From the NCBI GenBank assembly GCA_008828725.1, contig MEHQ01002289.1:390021-454020 (forward strand): a stretch of 64,000 nucleotides of DNA, in the 5' to 3' direction. This document shows, one piece after another, positions 11,665 through 24,280 of this stretch. The notes under the pieces are model-generated. The model saw nothing but the letters and a program-made list of their open reading frames with translations. It made no database searches and had not been told where the DNA came from. Origin of the DNA: Saccharina japonica (taxonomy: Eukaryota; Sar; Phaeophyceae; Laminariales; Laminariaceae). Both the position numbers and the translations under genes were made by a program. Numbering within the stretch: the first letter of the stretch is position 1; each line of letters opens with the position of its first letter.

Positions 11665-14600
11665 CTCCCGTTGATTGGTTGAGATTTTGAGATGGTCAGC
11701 GCCTCGACAACTCCTCAATCTTCTTCAGCCGCCCTTCATCTCGAAAGCATATCATACGCACTCAGTGGATGGAGTACTACAACGTGATTGCCACTCCCAC
11801 GTCCTCTCTGTCCATCTTGGCACTCCTTGGTCACCAGACAGCGCCCTAACAACTACTACGTCTAACTCAAGAGTTCATCACTCAAACCGGGGATGCCCGC
11901 GGTGAAACTTGAAATGTACGGTGCCAAGTACTCAGTAACATACCGATCGGTAAATCACAGCTCACAGCAGTAGGAACTTTGCAAGCGTGTCAGGACCGGA
12001 CAGTAGGTAAGGCATTGGAATGACTGGTGATTTGGCCGGCCGGGAGATGATGTCGGCCGTGGAGAACGTTCAAGTCTATGACGGCAACGCACTTGTAACG
12101 GTAAAAAAAGTCAGAAGCATAAAAAGTAAAGTTGCGACCTGTAGTCCGCAGTGGGCACCTTGGTGCAGATACCTGGTAGGTGACAACAAACCACACGAGA
12201 CCTGTGTGTGTAGATTATGCGCTGCGCGATGGCCCCTTTAAGATGTATCGGGACTACTCATTATTGCTGTTACAGCCAACATGGTGCAGGTGTTACGAGA
12301 AATGCTGTGTTTGTGTGTGTATTAACAGTCGTATCTCTCAAGACACTTAACTAGTTAAGTTATTTATCGCTCATCACGCTTTGCTTGTCGCACCTGGTCT
12401 GGCCGGACCTATTGCGCCAAACCAGACCACTCACAAAATCGAACTCCCCCCCCCCTTTACTGTAAAAATACCCCGCGCCGTTATACGCGGCGGGAAGATG
12501 CTATGCACGTGGAAGTAGGTGCATGAGTACGCACTGATTACTAAATGCTCCCTTCTACGTGACCTTCAAGAAACCACTAAAAAACGTCGCACCACAACAT
12601 ACCACCCACACGCACGCGTAAACCCTGGAACCACACCAGGCCTACACAGGTAAAGAAACACAAAAACGCACCGCACCGGGTGCAGCATTACAAAGCCGCA
12701 CGACACGTGTCTGCATACGAACAGTATTTAGCCCGAGCAGGCCCGCCTCGCCGTAATATACACTTACATAACATTCACCAAAAAGGTATGTTGTGGTCGC
12801 AGGCGGGTATGCGCCAGCAAAAAATAAATCTTGACGCTGCGGGCGCGTGGGGGTATGACAACCAAATTAATCAATCGCGCGCCACTGCAACCAATGTCCC
12901 CCGCCGCTGTAAACACAACCCCCCCCCCCCCCCCCCCCCCCCCCCCGCGCGCGCCTTCCATCAGGGTTACTGCTCGAGGCGTTGACGGTACACCAGTAGA
13001 CAAGTCACACGCAACAAGCTTATCCACAGCCAAATCGACACTATCTTGCTTCCTCGCCGCGTGCGCACGACAGGGCCAACGGATATATCAGCCCAACGGT
13101 CGTTCGAGCACCGGGCTGGCTAGCAGGTTTATAATAGCTACGTATTCAAAGCGTGGACACGCAGCGGCAAATCCCCCGGGAATATACATGATGACCAAAA
13201 CAAAAGCGCCGCCCCCCTGTCGCGACCCAAAACAGCAACGACGGTGCCGTCACGGGACAATTGAGTACCCAGAGGTGCGCGGCGCAATAGAAACAACCAT
13301 GGACATCTACTATCCTCGCCCATCCTGCACGTAGTAAACCAAACGAACGAACAAAGAGGCGGAGGACAAAGGGGGGGGGCACAAGGCGAGTACGGGGCGA
13401 GAGTCAATCACCAAGATTTTCGCAGTGGGGTCGAACGCCCACTGGCCGTAAAAACGATTGCAACAAAAAAACGAATGACAAAAAAAATAGGCGGGACAAG
13501 AAATCGATCGGGATGGCAAGACGATCGGAACAAGGCGATCAGAAACATAAATCGATAAGAAAATAATTATACGATCGGAGATCATATCACGCCTGCACGT
13601 CGCGATTGGGCAACGCATGTGCCAATACACAAGGACAGCAAAAAAACGAGATATAAATATACAAGTAGTCGGTCCCGAAACGGCGGAAACGGGCCAACGC
13701 CTTAGCCTTAAGAGTAGGCGGCCGTTACCAGCCTTGATAACTCTTGACGGCTAGAGCATAAAAACGAAGGCGTAGCACCCGTTACGCGCTATTATAGCCA
13801 GCTATAGTGACCGTTAATCGCACCTGGGACTCTGACGAGGGGGGACAGCGCGCGTGCAATCCTGCTCCGGCGGTAATCGCTCCGAAGCCCGGCACGGTCA
13901 CTCCGGGGGAGGAAGCCTGTGGTCGAGCGCCGTACGGAGAGGAAGATAATTGACGACCGGCACCGCTACCAATGCCACCACCACCGCCGCCGCCTCCACC
14001 GTCGGCTGTCAACCCTGCGTAACCTTCCGAGGCCCCCCAAGATGACTGACTTCGCGCCGTCAACGCCTGCGAGTTGGCCCACGCTTTGTAGCCGACGTTG
14101 ACGGCTCGGAGGTCTTGTTGACTTCCCCCGCCACCATCGCCGCTGCCGCCGCCACCGCTGGCCGAGAGGCGAACGTCTACGGAGTTACCCCCGTTTCCAG
14201 CGCTGCTGATGCTACCATTGCTGCTGCTGCAGCTGCTGCTCCTCCTGGCGCTGCTTCCGCTCGTGCCCAAAACATCGCCCGCCGCACCGACACCCGAGCC
14301 GCCGCGCTTCCTCCCACCCATGGGTGTGTGCGCCGCGCTCCGGGGGGAAGGGTCCCCGACGCTACCGGTATCGTCGCCACGAGCGCTCGAACTGCCGCTG
14401 CCACCTTCCGATGGTGCGCCGCCAAAATCGGCAGTCGCGCCCGCTGACGTCATCATACTAGAATTCCCGTGCGTGACGGACGGCGCCATGTGTATGTACG
14501 TGACGTTTGGACTCTGAGAGCGGCGCGGAGCCGCCCCCCCCACCGACGTCTGCTGGTAGTCGCGTTGTTGATGCTGATGACGCTGTTGTTGTTGCTGGTG

Positions 14601-15485
14601 GTGCTGGTGCTGCTGCTGTTGGTGTTGCCTCTGGTCCAGGTAAGGCTGTCCGGGCGGCGATCGCCCCCGAAACGCGTCGGGATTTAGGGATGACGAGGGC
14701 CCACCGGTAGCGCCGCCCTTGCTTGCTCCGCCGCTCACGAGGTTAGCCGCGGCGTGGAGCGCGCGGAGATTTGCCGCCGGTATGGCCGAGACGGGGGGCG
14801 AATGGCGACCCGCGAGCGGGGGGAGCACTATCTTCGACGACCGGGGGTGATCGCGGCCCTGAGCTTCTCGCTGATCCGACGCCGCCTTCTCTTCCGCCAG
14901 CTGTAACGCCCTTTGCTTCTGCTGCTGGGGGGGCGAGGAGTGAAGCCGCTGCTGCTCCTCCCTCTGCATCTGCTCGAGTCGCCGGCTCTGTCCCGCCGCG
15001 ACCAATTCCGTCGCTCGAGCCGCCGCCGTCGCTCGCGCTGCAGCCGCCGCTCGAGCCGCCGCCACCGCCGTCGCCGTTCCTGCCGCCCCAGTCGTGGCCG
15101 GGGCCGAAAACGCGCTGCCCTCTCGGAAGCCCGCATCAGCGTTACCGACCCCGTTTCGGGGCACCCCCTCGGGCGAGCCCCGCGCGTTCGCACCCGTCTC
15201 GGTTGCCACAGAGGCGCCCCTGGCTGTGCGGTAAGCTTCGGCCTGTTTACGCCACTCCGCCGGAGGCACGGGGGCCGCCGCTCTCGAAACTCCAGCGGTC
15301 GAGGAGGGCCGATGGCTCGACCACGGCACCGCGGTTACCGGAGGCTCCAACGTACCCCCGTAGCTCGCAGAAGCTTGCGCGGTAGCGACAGTAGTGGCGG
15401 CGACAGACCTGGGCATCGATTTCGACGACACTGACACGGATACCGCCGTGGTCGCCACCCCAGCGCTACCAGAAGTAGACGTACC
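11665..15485. repeat. Segmental duplication, copy 2 (parent)
   Basis: This block is colinear with 1225-3165. It includes the full-length 3' coding exon of the minus-strand gene, whereas the other copy retains only its two ends, so this one is probably closer to the ancestral state. A pure C run lies at about 12919-12946 where the other copy has mixed sequence. Confidence 0.75.
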
Positions 15486-18400
15486 ACCACCAGCAGCGCC
15501 CGCCCTTCCTGCGACAGCCGCCGCTGACGCAGGAGTGCCAGGAGAGAGGCGTGCGGCCATCGAAGAAGGAGGAGGCGTTGAGGGGTGCCTACCCGCCCCG
15601 CCCTCCCCGTTACGTCCTGCTCCCGCTCCCGCCCCTCCTCCTCCTCTTGCCGCGCCCGCGCTTGCGCCAGTACCGCCAGCTTTCCCCTGACCCCCATCCC
15701 CATTTCTTGCCCCCGCGGCCCCTTTCCCCTGAGACCAGGAGGGGTCGCGTCCTACCGGAACTCCAGGTCGCCCCTGCCCCTGCCCCGCCCAGCTGCCCGC
15801 CCGGTCTGCCTCGGGCGGCGGCCGCTCAACGCTGGATTTCTTCCGCTTTTTTTTCGCCGGCGTCGCAGTCACACTTTCCCCGCTGCTGCCACTCCGATTC
15901 GACGGCGAGTCCTTTCGGGGCTGGGGGTGGGGTTGGGGGAGAGGCTGGGGGTTTTCTGGTGATTTTTCCGGCGTTTTGCTCTGCTTGGCGGTCGCCGAAG
16001 CATCGGCTGCGGACTGTTCCAAGAGGAGCTTCATTGCCTGCCGCTCCTCGTCTGAGAGGTGGGAGATGTCAGCGGGGCGGGGAAAGGGGGGGGGGGAGAG
16101 GGGAAGGAGGAGGATGGGAGGGGAGCGGTAAGTATTGTAAGTGTGGTTTTATTGGCGGTGGCGACAGGGGCGGCTCTTCGGGTTTATTTCTTCGACATGG
16201 CCAAGAGGTAGCGGCAAGGCCACCGCCTGCACTTGTGCCAAGAAAGGCCATAGTTCGTATACATCGAGACATTCTACCCCGAGAAGGTTCACACCAAGAT
16301 TCTTCCACCAAGAAAAAAAACATATTTCCACCAACACAGTGTAGCAGTATTTCAATATTTACACCCACACAGTTCACGCCAAAACAGTACGCATACACCA
16401 CGACAGTTCACCAAAACACAAAACGTTTACACCAGAACAGTATGTCCACACCAAGCTTTACTCTCAAGCAGCACCTTTATTTACTCCAAGGCAGACCACA
16501 CCTAGACAGTGCAAATGAAATAAACATGATAATAAAAAAAACAAAAAACGAGCATAAACTCACACACTCGAGATTCCGCCGCCGCAATCTCAGCGGCCGC
16601 GGCCAGGCTCTTCGGGGAAGACGGGGCCGGAGTCCGACCGCCCCCGCTCCCGCTCACAGGTCGCTTTCGGCCCGGAACGAACGGACGAAGCGCTGCCAGC
16701 GTGCACAACGATATAAGCTTGTTCGGTTTGTCGTCATCCTTCTTCGACTTCGAGTCCTGGTAGGCGCGGGGACAAAGCGGGTGGGAAGCGGTGCGAGGGG
16801 GGGGGGGCGGGGAGGAGGAGGAGGTTAGGGGGGGAGTGAGGGGGTAACACGTGTTGCCTCTCTTCGCTTCGATGACTGGGGAAGGAACGCTCAATTTTTG
16901 GAAGAGGCATAGCGACATGCATGTAATCAGATAGGGTGCAGATACAGAGTAGACCACGAACCGCCCGCTTGATTCCCCCATTTTTTTTCAACAATAGATC
17001 CCCAATTCCCGGTTTCCGATTCCCAAACTCCGATTTTATGAGTTCTGCTTCCAATTTCCGATAAACACGCGCCGCCGCGGCGGCGGCGGTACAAGTCTTG
17101 CTCACCGAGGCGCGCCCTCCCTTCTGGCTCCCCGCCAACACCGCTGCTGCCGCCGCCACCGCCGCCGCCGCCGCTGCCGTCTTCTTCGCGCTGTCCGGAG
17201 AATTCTGGAGGTCGATCGAGCCGCTCATCAGTATCGGAGCTCGGCGAAGGGGCCCTTCGCTCCTCGCTCTCTCGATCTGGGTCCGCTCCCGCTTCTTTGC
17301 CTGGCTCGTCTTCGACCGACCCCACCGCGGATTCTTTAAGGCAGCTGATAAAAAAGGGGGGTGGAGTAAGGAGGGGGTTTGGGCCGGGGGGGGGGGGGGG
17401 GGTACTCATTTGCTGCTTGCCTTAGTCCTTTGACCATTGACTACACGTCTCTTTTCGAGACGGAGCACTGTTCCTACTCCTAATAGAGGCACCTCCAACA
17501 TTTGGGCTACATAAAAACTGTTTTGGGGGAGGGGGGGGTTGGGAGGAACCGGGGGGGGGTTGGGAGGTAGGGGGAAAGCAGGAACCAGGGGGAAGAGGGG
17601 AGGGGGTCTCCTCGTCATGCATGGCCGTCGGTAGTCGTGTGACTATAGAGCCTCGCATCCCTATAATGCAGGGACGGGGCACGTGGGGCTTTCACCGACC
17701 AGGTACGTAGACATTACTTGCACCACGCACGAAGCGCCGTTAGGTGTTCGGCGAGCCGTATGAAGGGTGAGCTGCATCCTACATACTAACAACCGCTTGT
17801 GAGGTGGACTTCGGCACCTTGTGCGTACGTTCCTGCATATGGACGAGAACAAACAGCAACAACGGACACGCATACGTACTGTACTCCTCTAGCTCTACGG
17901 CGAGGGTTGGAAAGGGAGAGAGCGGAAGGTCGCCGGTGATACTCACAGTCCTTTTTAGTGATGGAGAAGGTGTCGATGGACAGGGCTTCGGTGTCCGACT
18001 CGTACAGCAGGTCTTGTCGAGTCCACGCGCCGTTAAGCGTCTCCCCCGCCCTCGGCAGCGCGTTCATCGCAGCGGTAACGTCCCCGTAGGCCGCGAACTT
18101 CCACAGTCCCTGGAGGGGGTGGGGGTCGAGCATCGAGGGACGGCATGCGGGCGTAGACAAGGCGGGCGGCGGAGCCGGGCTGACATCGTTAACGCTCACA
18201 CTATTGCAGTCAGTATCCACTCAAATTTCAAGCAGTTTGCCGTTAAACCGTGGGGGAAACTGTAAAGGGGTCCATGTTCACGTAACGCTGACCAGAGTTG
18301 GCGGAAGGTTTCCAGTATTTTCTGGAGGCGGCATGTTGACGAGGGTGTGGTATGTGGTCCCCCCCCCCAGAGAGTGGCCGTTTTGGCGTCTGCAGAACGT

Positions 18401-21400
18401 GTGACTACAGCACTAGAAGTACAATTTCAAGCTATTTCTCAGTGGAAGGGATGCTGCAGCAGTGCAGCAGTGCTTCTGCCATCCAGAGAGCGACGCCTTA
18501 CATTACGAATCGCATACCAGGTACAGCCGTAGTGATGCCAAAGCCGCGAAAAACAATGGCCCTTGTCACCAGTTGCATCGGAGGCAACTATCGAAAATCG
18601 GAGGCGAGGTCAAGGGTGGGAACAGAGACAGAGCACACCCTAAAAGTAAGAAAAAACAAGGAAATAAAACAATCGCCACTATACTACCGAAGAAATCAGC
18701 ACGAAAAAAGAAAGGAGACGAGGGAGCGATCAGGGACCAAGCCAACCGACCAAAGCGGACCAACCAAAGCGAACGGACCAAGCGGACCGACCGAGCGGCA
18801 ATCACTGCCATGTCAGCCAATCACTTCGCACCTGACACAGTTGCGGCGACCACGCCACAGAGTGGCGCCTCCAGAGACTACTAGCAATTCCAGGCCAGTC
18901 GATCACTCCCACGGGGAGCGAGGGCCCCGCCAGGGCGGCCGAGCGCACCGCCTCCATCGCTATAGGAACACCGCCGACACAAAAAAAAACAGAAAAAAAC
19001 ACGCACAAAACGATTCCGGTCTGGTCAGTATTTTGTCAGCGGGCGATCGTGTGAACCAACCTAAGGCGGTACGTACAAAAACGTTGCGTTTGCCGTCCTT
19101 GTCGACAGGGCTGCCTCGGAACGGCCACCGCAAGAGGCCACCAAACCAAAACCAAAACACGCAGACGCAGACGCAGACGCAGACACAGCAGAAATAATCC
19201 AACAGCAGCAAGCACTCGTACGAGTATTGCATTCAAGAACAATCGGGTATGAAATAGTAGAGTAGTTATAGTGCTACCTGCGTGCATCAACGAGCATGAC
19301 ACAGCAAACGACATAATATATATACGGTGCAAGGTTTAGTTCTCAACGAGTGTGGGATCCGCCTGCCCCGCCTAAGCGCAGCCTATGTATACATCTTCGA
19401 CAAAAACATCCCAACTCCGTTCGAAACCCAACAGCGGGGATTTTTTCCCAGAGAGGCAATTCTCCATTTTCTCGCGCGAGAAAGTGATCACCGTCTTTCT
19501 CGCCGCACCGTTTGCCTATCATGACTGCACGCAAGCGAGCTAGGGGGGGGGCGTTGGTTGACCTTACCCTCGGTGCCCTCTCTGGCAAGCATGTCGTTCG
19601 TCCATCGCCCCTCCCCGACGTTCTCTAGCTGCCGCTCCCACTTGCAGGTCATCTCCTCCACGAGGCCGACGAGCATGTTCAGATGCTCCACGGCCACCTG
19701 GGCCGCCGCGGGAACGGGAGGGAGGGAGGGAGGGAGGGAAGCGGTCAGCACGCCGCCCCGCCCGCATCTACCGTGCGTGAATATCATATCGGAGTGAAAA
19801 ACAAGCTCGGTAACTGCGGAAATGCTTTCTCGAGTGTATCATTGGGCTGAGATACGAAATTAAAAAAACACTTTCAAAATACGAAAGTGCAAGGTAACAT
19901 ACTCATCGTACTCGTACATATGAGAACATATGAAATACTTCGTATGCAAATACATACCCTGGTAGGAGATACCAGGTACTACTGTACCTGGTTTATATGA
20001 TATGAGAGAAGGATGCCACCAAGCAGTATCACACTACTGTAGTACCCTGTACCCGAAATGGACGATATCATATAAACGAGGCACTGCTGCTGCATACCGG
20101 TACCGTATACCTGAAATACAAATATAAATATGTGTTGTATGTACGAGGCACGCGCGATCGCAGTATCACACCTACCAGTAGCTTGAGCTTGAAAATATGA
20201 TTTTGAGGATTTTTTCGATTTCACAGCTTTGTGTTTTTCTTTATACCAGTAATTCAAAAAAAAAAAAGTCGCAGTGTATAGTATAATATGCTATTATATA
20301 ACAAAGTAAAATTGTGATTTTTTTGCCAGGCGGCGTGTTTTCGCCCGTCGCCCTCCCGGCCGGTCTCGACCCGCGGGGGATCGACCGGGGAGCGTGCCTC
20401 CCGGGCCTCGCCGTCGACCGAGGCCCGTGGCCCGTGCGGCGCGCTCGCGAAGCCGAAAACATAGAGTCGGTTTCACGGGGTACCCCGTCCCAATCGGCCA
20501 AGCCGAGCAGGTCAACGTGAAACCCGGTCTCCGCGCAGTATCTCTATGATGAAAAGTGATTCGCCGTGTCGGCATCAACACGAACAAAAGAGGGCACACC
20601 GACGTGCACATCGAGCGACATCGAACATCTGCACACATGCAGCAACATCAGCGACGCGACAGCATCTCTGCCGTTGTGCAGTCGTATGGTTGTGACAGGG
20701 GGGCATGAGCATGCTGCTGCATCAGGTGTGCCTACTACGAAACGAGCGATCTCACCGCATCGAGTTTTTTTTTTCCGTTCCAATTTGTCCGAAAATGTAA
20801 GCAACGTTTCGTATTTATTTTCATATCCAAACGTTTGTGACATTTCCGGGCATATTGGTTGTGTGCAACAGCAGCTGTAGTGCAGTAGGTACCAGGTATA
20901 CCTGGTACGTATCATGTGTCCTCCCATAACATACAACCACAGCAGCAGCAGCAGAGTTTTGCTCGTAGTGGTGTCATGCTACCGAGTGGTGCTGCTTCTT
21001 GCTCTCGATCTGCTGTATTGCGGCAGTATGGTCTGGTAGGTGGGGCATCGTGGTGCTGCTGCACCAAGCCCCACGTGTGCCTGAACAAAAGGAAAAATCT
21101 AACCGCATGGAGAACGTGAAACCCGCTTTACGAATTCTTGCGCTTTGAAAAAATACCCTGTCTGTGCACGAGTGGAAAATGCCCCGCCTTCGCCACACCC
21201 TGTAGCTCTATGATTAACGAGCAATCACGATTCCTTCAGCACGCATGGATTTCGAAGAGAGCACATGCAGCAAGAGCACACGCGCACGCCGCAAGGAGGC
21301 CATCGATCGGAAGACACGTCGAGCATACTTCGAACATGCGCTCATACAACAGCAGCACAGCGTCACACCGCCGTTGGGGCATATCTGTCATTGTGCAGCA

Positions 21401-21604
21401 CGGTGGCCTGATGTTTGTATCATGGCATACTGCTCCATCGCCAGGTCTGCATGGATACGTACGCTTTTATCTCCCCGCGCAACACTCGTTTCCGTACGCA
21501 CTGCTGTACTCGTAGACTATACTTTTCGAAATACAAGCACGTACGTGTTGAAGTATACCAGGTACGTATCATGCATACTCCTCGTACGTAGCAGGTCGTG
21601 ATAC

Positions 21605-21635
<31 letters not shown>

Positions 21636-23233
21636 GTACTCGTAGTCCTACGCTGCTGCTGCTTGCTGCTGTGTAGCATCATGCGTTTACACACAGGACG
21701 TGCGGCTAGCGTGCTGGTGCAGCACAGGTCTGTGCGTGCACGAGACGATCACACTCTTTCGTACGATGCTCGGACTTTTTCAATTATCACTCTGTTCGGA
21801 AGTGTAAGAACCTGTTATATATCCAAACGTGCTTTACATTTCCGGCCAGAATGGTATGTCCAAATTCACGCAACACTCTGTTACGTACCTGCATTCTGGT
21901 TAATAGATATCTACGAGCCAAACTGTGATAAACCAACGATGGCAGCGGCAGTAGCACCAATATGACAGTGTTGCTGCTTTTGCTGCTTTTTTTGTGGGTT
22001 TGCACCGGACAGCGACTCGCGTGTGCTCGTGAGCTAGGCGGTCGGGGCTCGCGTACCCTCTTGCTTCGTTCCCTCGTTTTTTTGCGAATTTCGAGTCTCT
22101 CTTCTGACACGATATCGGGTATTTTTCATGGTGATCTGGTTCCTGTTATTGTGTTCGGTCAACTTGGGTTAACGGCGTTTTTGTTCTGATCAAATCACGC
22201 AAAACACGACAGCACGTATGATATCGAGATAATATATTATACCAGTGTTCTTTAGATTTGGAATACGCACGTATCATGGGTTTGTCGGTATAGCGTTTTA
22301 CTGTAAGTAGGTAGTTTACGTACGATATTCGACAAGTTAACTAAACAGCTATTACTGCTGTATGTATGGAGTGCGTAAACAAGAAAAATAGTGACTGCTG
22401 CAGCTAGCTGTACATTGTTATTACCGCTGTTGCTGCTGGATACTGGTGTATTTACTGCTGCTGCACGTATATGGTTGCGAAGCCGACTAGCTGACTTTAG
22501 TCGGTAAGTCGCCAGCCGACTTGCCGATAAAAGTCAGGCGAGCGAAGCGAGCCAAAAAAGCCCCCCCTGGGCGAGGGGCCCCCGCTGGAGGCGCCCCCGG
22601 AGGGCCCGCCGGAGGCGCCTCCGGAGGCAAAAAATACGCTATTTGGCTTCATTTTACGCAAGAAAAGCGAAAACAATATATTACCTACAGTAGATTCACA
22701 TAAGTTTCGAACGAAAAACACAAAAAAGCTTCAATGTCCTCAAGAAATTCACAAAAGAAGCAGAAGTACAACGCATGTACCAGGTAGATCTACCCCGGAC
22801 TAGAGGAACGTGACAGCAATTGTTTGAGTCGCAATACTACCAGGTACCTGGCGGGGATACGAGCGAAAAAGCGAACTCATCACCAAGATAGCGGTGCAAA
22901 AATTATCCCCAAAATAAAAGGTCTTACATCCCTCCGTGATGTTATTCGTTTATTAACGTCTCTCCCAACCTTGCGCGAAACGCGCGCGTCGATGACGACG
23001 GCAAGTTCTAAAAAATTCCACAGCGGGTTGGTGGATCTGAGCGGCTTGCTGCGCCTCTGCTCATGCTTCACGCGGTAGAGCACCGTTTCGGGGTCGCGTG
23101 CACTCGCCAAGGTGGTCCGCGGACCGATAATGGCCACAACTTCGCCGACGGGATCTCCGCCCTCAGCGTTGGCATTGGGTGCGCCAGGGCTGACGCCGTC
23201 GGCACCGTCTAGAGAGATGGGCTGTTCCGCCAT
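13782..23233 (-). CDS. Six-exon gene: large low-complexity, probably nuclear protein
   Basis: Proposed exons on the minus strand are 23233-22970, 19697-19568, about 18219-17947, 17344-17106, 16756-16564 and 16051-13782. The first begins at an ATG within PHTHAHMAEQPISL. Phases agree at 0, 1, 1, 0 and 1. Donors are GTTGGG, GTAAGG, GTGAGT, GTGAGC and GTGAGT. Acceptors end CAG except the weak one before exon 3, whose 5' boundary is the least certain part. The product is about 1,122 residues. Exons 1-3 look globular but I do not recognise them. Exon 4 is rich in alanine. The long last exon is Ser/Gly/Ala/Gln/His-rich with short polyQ and polyG runs and a basic PAKKKRKKSS cluster near residue 433, so a nuclear, disordered regulatory role is an inference. 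Stop is TAA at 13782-13784. A truncated duplicate of the last exon lies at 2881-3160. Confidence 0.65.
17605..17812 (-). repeat. Dispersed repeat family R1, copy 1
   Basis: This is the inverted-orientation copy of a roughly 200-bp family also found at 39648-39775, 44213-44412 and 54455-54520. Read on its own strand it starts CCACCTCACAAGCGGTT, passes CGGCGCTTCGTGC and GGTGCAAG, and ends in a GGTCTAT-type segment with an ATGGTC/GACCAT-like inverted repeat and CCATGCATG. It lies between coding exons 3 and 4 of the minus-strand gene. Likely a short non-autonomous mobile element. Confidence 0.6.
19140..19196. repeat. CAGACG hexanucleotide microsatellite
   Basis: Several consecutive ACGCAG/CAGACG units lie in the second intron of the minus-strand gene. 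Confidence 0.8.
20135..20235 (-). repeat. Dispersed repeat family R2, copy 1
   Basis: Read on the minus strand this shares a colinear core with copies at 28731-28815, 29657-29745, 31278-31335 and 47757-47855. The core is CAGCTGTGARATCGAAAA, a TC(G/C)TC-AAAC/T-CATATTT segment, GCAAGCT and finally GTGATACT followed by CGATCGCGCG. It lies in the first intron of the minus-strand gene. Identity is moderate and the ends are undefined. Confidence 0.55.
20560..21960 (+). repeat. Degenerate long tandem repeats in intron 1 of the minus-strand gene
   Basis: Several stretches recur about 0.7-1 kb apart. The segment around TATCCAAACGT and ACATTTCCGG at 20776-20870 recurs at 21780-21865. The segment around CATCGA/ACATCGAACAT at 20600-20665 recurs near 21300-21365. 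Both are embedded in similar GCAGCAGCA tracts. I read this as an old, badly diverged tandem array rather than coding DNA. Confidence 0.4.
22478..22640. repeat. Clustered inverted TAGTCGG motifs and GGAGGC/GCC repeats
   Basis: Short inverted motifs (GCCGACT, AGTCGG) pack 22478-22545. They are followed by a very GC-rich block built from GGAGGCGCC-like units at 22560-22630. A similar AGTCGG/CCGACT cluster lies at 23375-23460, so the two may be ends of a decayed element of about 1 kb spanning exon 1 of the minus-strand gene. Confidence 0.4.
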
Positions 23234-24252
23234 GTGTGCGTGTGTGTGTGGATCTCCCGCTGTGCGCTGCAGTGTCACAGGGCATGTGAGGGTATCCGCA
23301 GCACGCAGCAATTCACGTTAAAAGCTGTACCCCGCATTAAAAAAGCCTTCCTACAGTTAAGGAAACCCAATAAGTCGGAAAGTCGGCACCTCCGTTTCAC
23401 GACTGACTATTAGCCCGACTAATAACTAGTTCGGCGACTTAAGTCGTGCCGACTCACAGCCCTAGAGATTTTGCATACAGCAACCAACTGCAGCAGCAGT
23501 AACAGTGAAGCTGCTTGCTGTGTTGGTAATGCTTGATGTATGCTAAATACAGCAGATATAGTATAGGAGTGTCTTGCTGCTGCTTGCTGCAGGTACAAGA
23601 AGTGCCGCCTGCTGCACTGCTTGCTTTTACTACTGCTGTATAACAAAACTGTTTATTGCGCTTTTCGTTCCTACTGTACTATAACTGTGCTTACTGTAGG
23701 TACATGTATACGTACTGTTTGCTTGCTGTGGTGCTTATGATCATCCTACGAGTATTGCGAAAGCATACAAACCACGAACCGCGACAAAAAACAACTCGCA
23801 CTTTCGCGAATCCTGTCATTGTTCACAAACTACTAGATACAGTACTCGTACATACAATGTTTGCCACTTCTTACTGCTACTGTACACAGGGCTTGCTGTA
23901 CGTATTCGTGTACCTCGTACGCTGTTTGCTGTGGCACCTAAGTACTGTCATTCCTCACGAACAAAAACAATTAATTAAATCGTAACGAAAAAAACTGACA
24001 CTTTCGCGAATCTTGACATTGATTTTGTTTTTACAAACTTAAGCAACATCGACGTCACGATTCGCGACAAAAATCCTTGGGTTTTGTTTGGTGGTATATA
24101 ACGCCAACTTATGAAATCATGTTGCGTTTGTTAGGAAGAATCCTCAAATTACGACTACCGCTATTATTGTATTTATTGGCGAGTGATCGCTATTAATGAC
24201 GAGTGATAGTGTTGTCCCTGTCGCATGCCAGCTTGCGTCACCCCACGGGGAC

Positions 24253-24280
24253 AACCCCACTCCCCGAAGGGGAGCCTTGT
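24253..24280 (+). mobile_element. Helitron-like 3' end abutting the inverted repeat
   Basis: The hairpin CTCCCC-GAA-GGGGAG (24260-24274) is followed by CCTTGT and then AT. This resembles the hairpin plus GGAGCCCTTGT end at 8049-8091. Homology of the left palindrome arm to the right arm begins at exactly the next base, 24281, so this is a demonstrable junction: the right arm shows the uninterrupted flank. The 5' end of the putative element was not found. Confidence 0.45.

Noticed and set aside
14771..15434. Long plus-strand ORFs opposite the minus-strand low-complexity exon
   Set aside because: GC-rich antisense shadows; the minus strand alone has coherent exon junctions and a stop-free 750-codon frame beginning at ATG.
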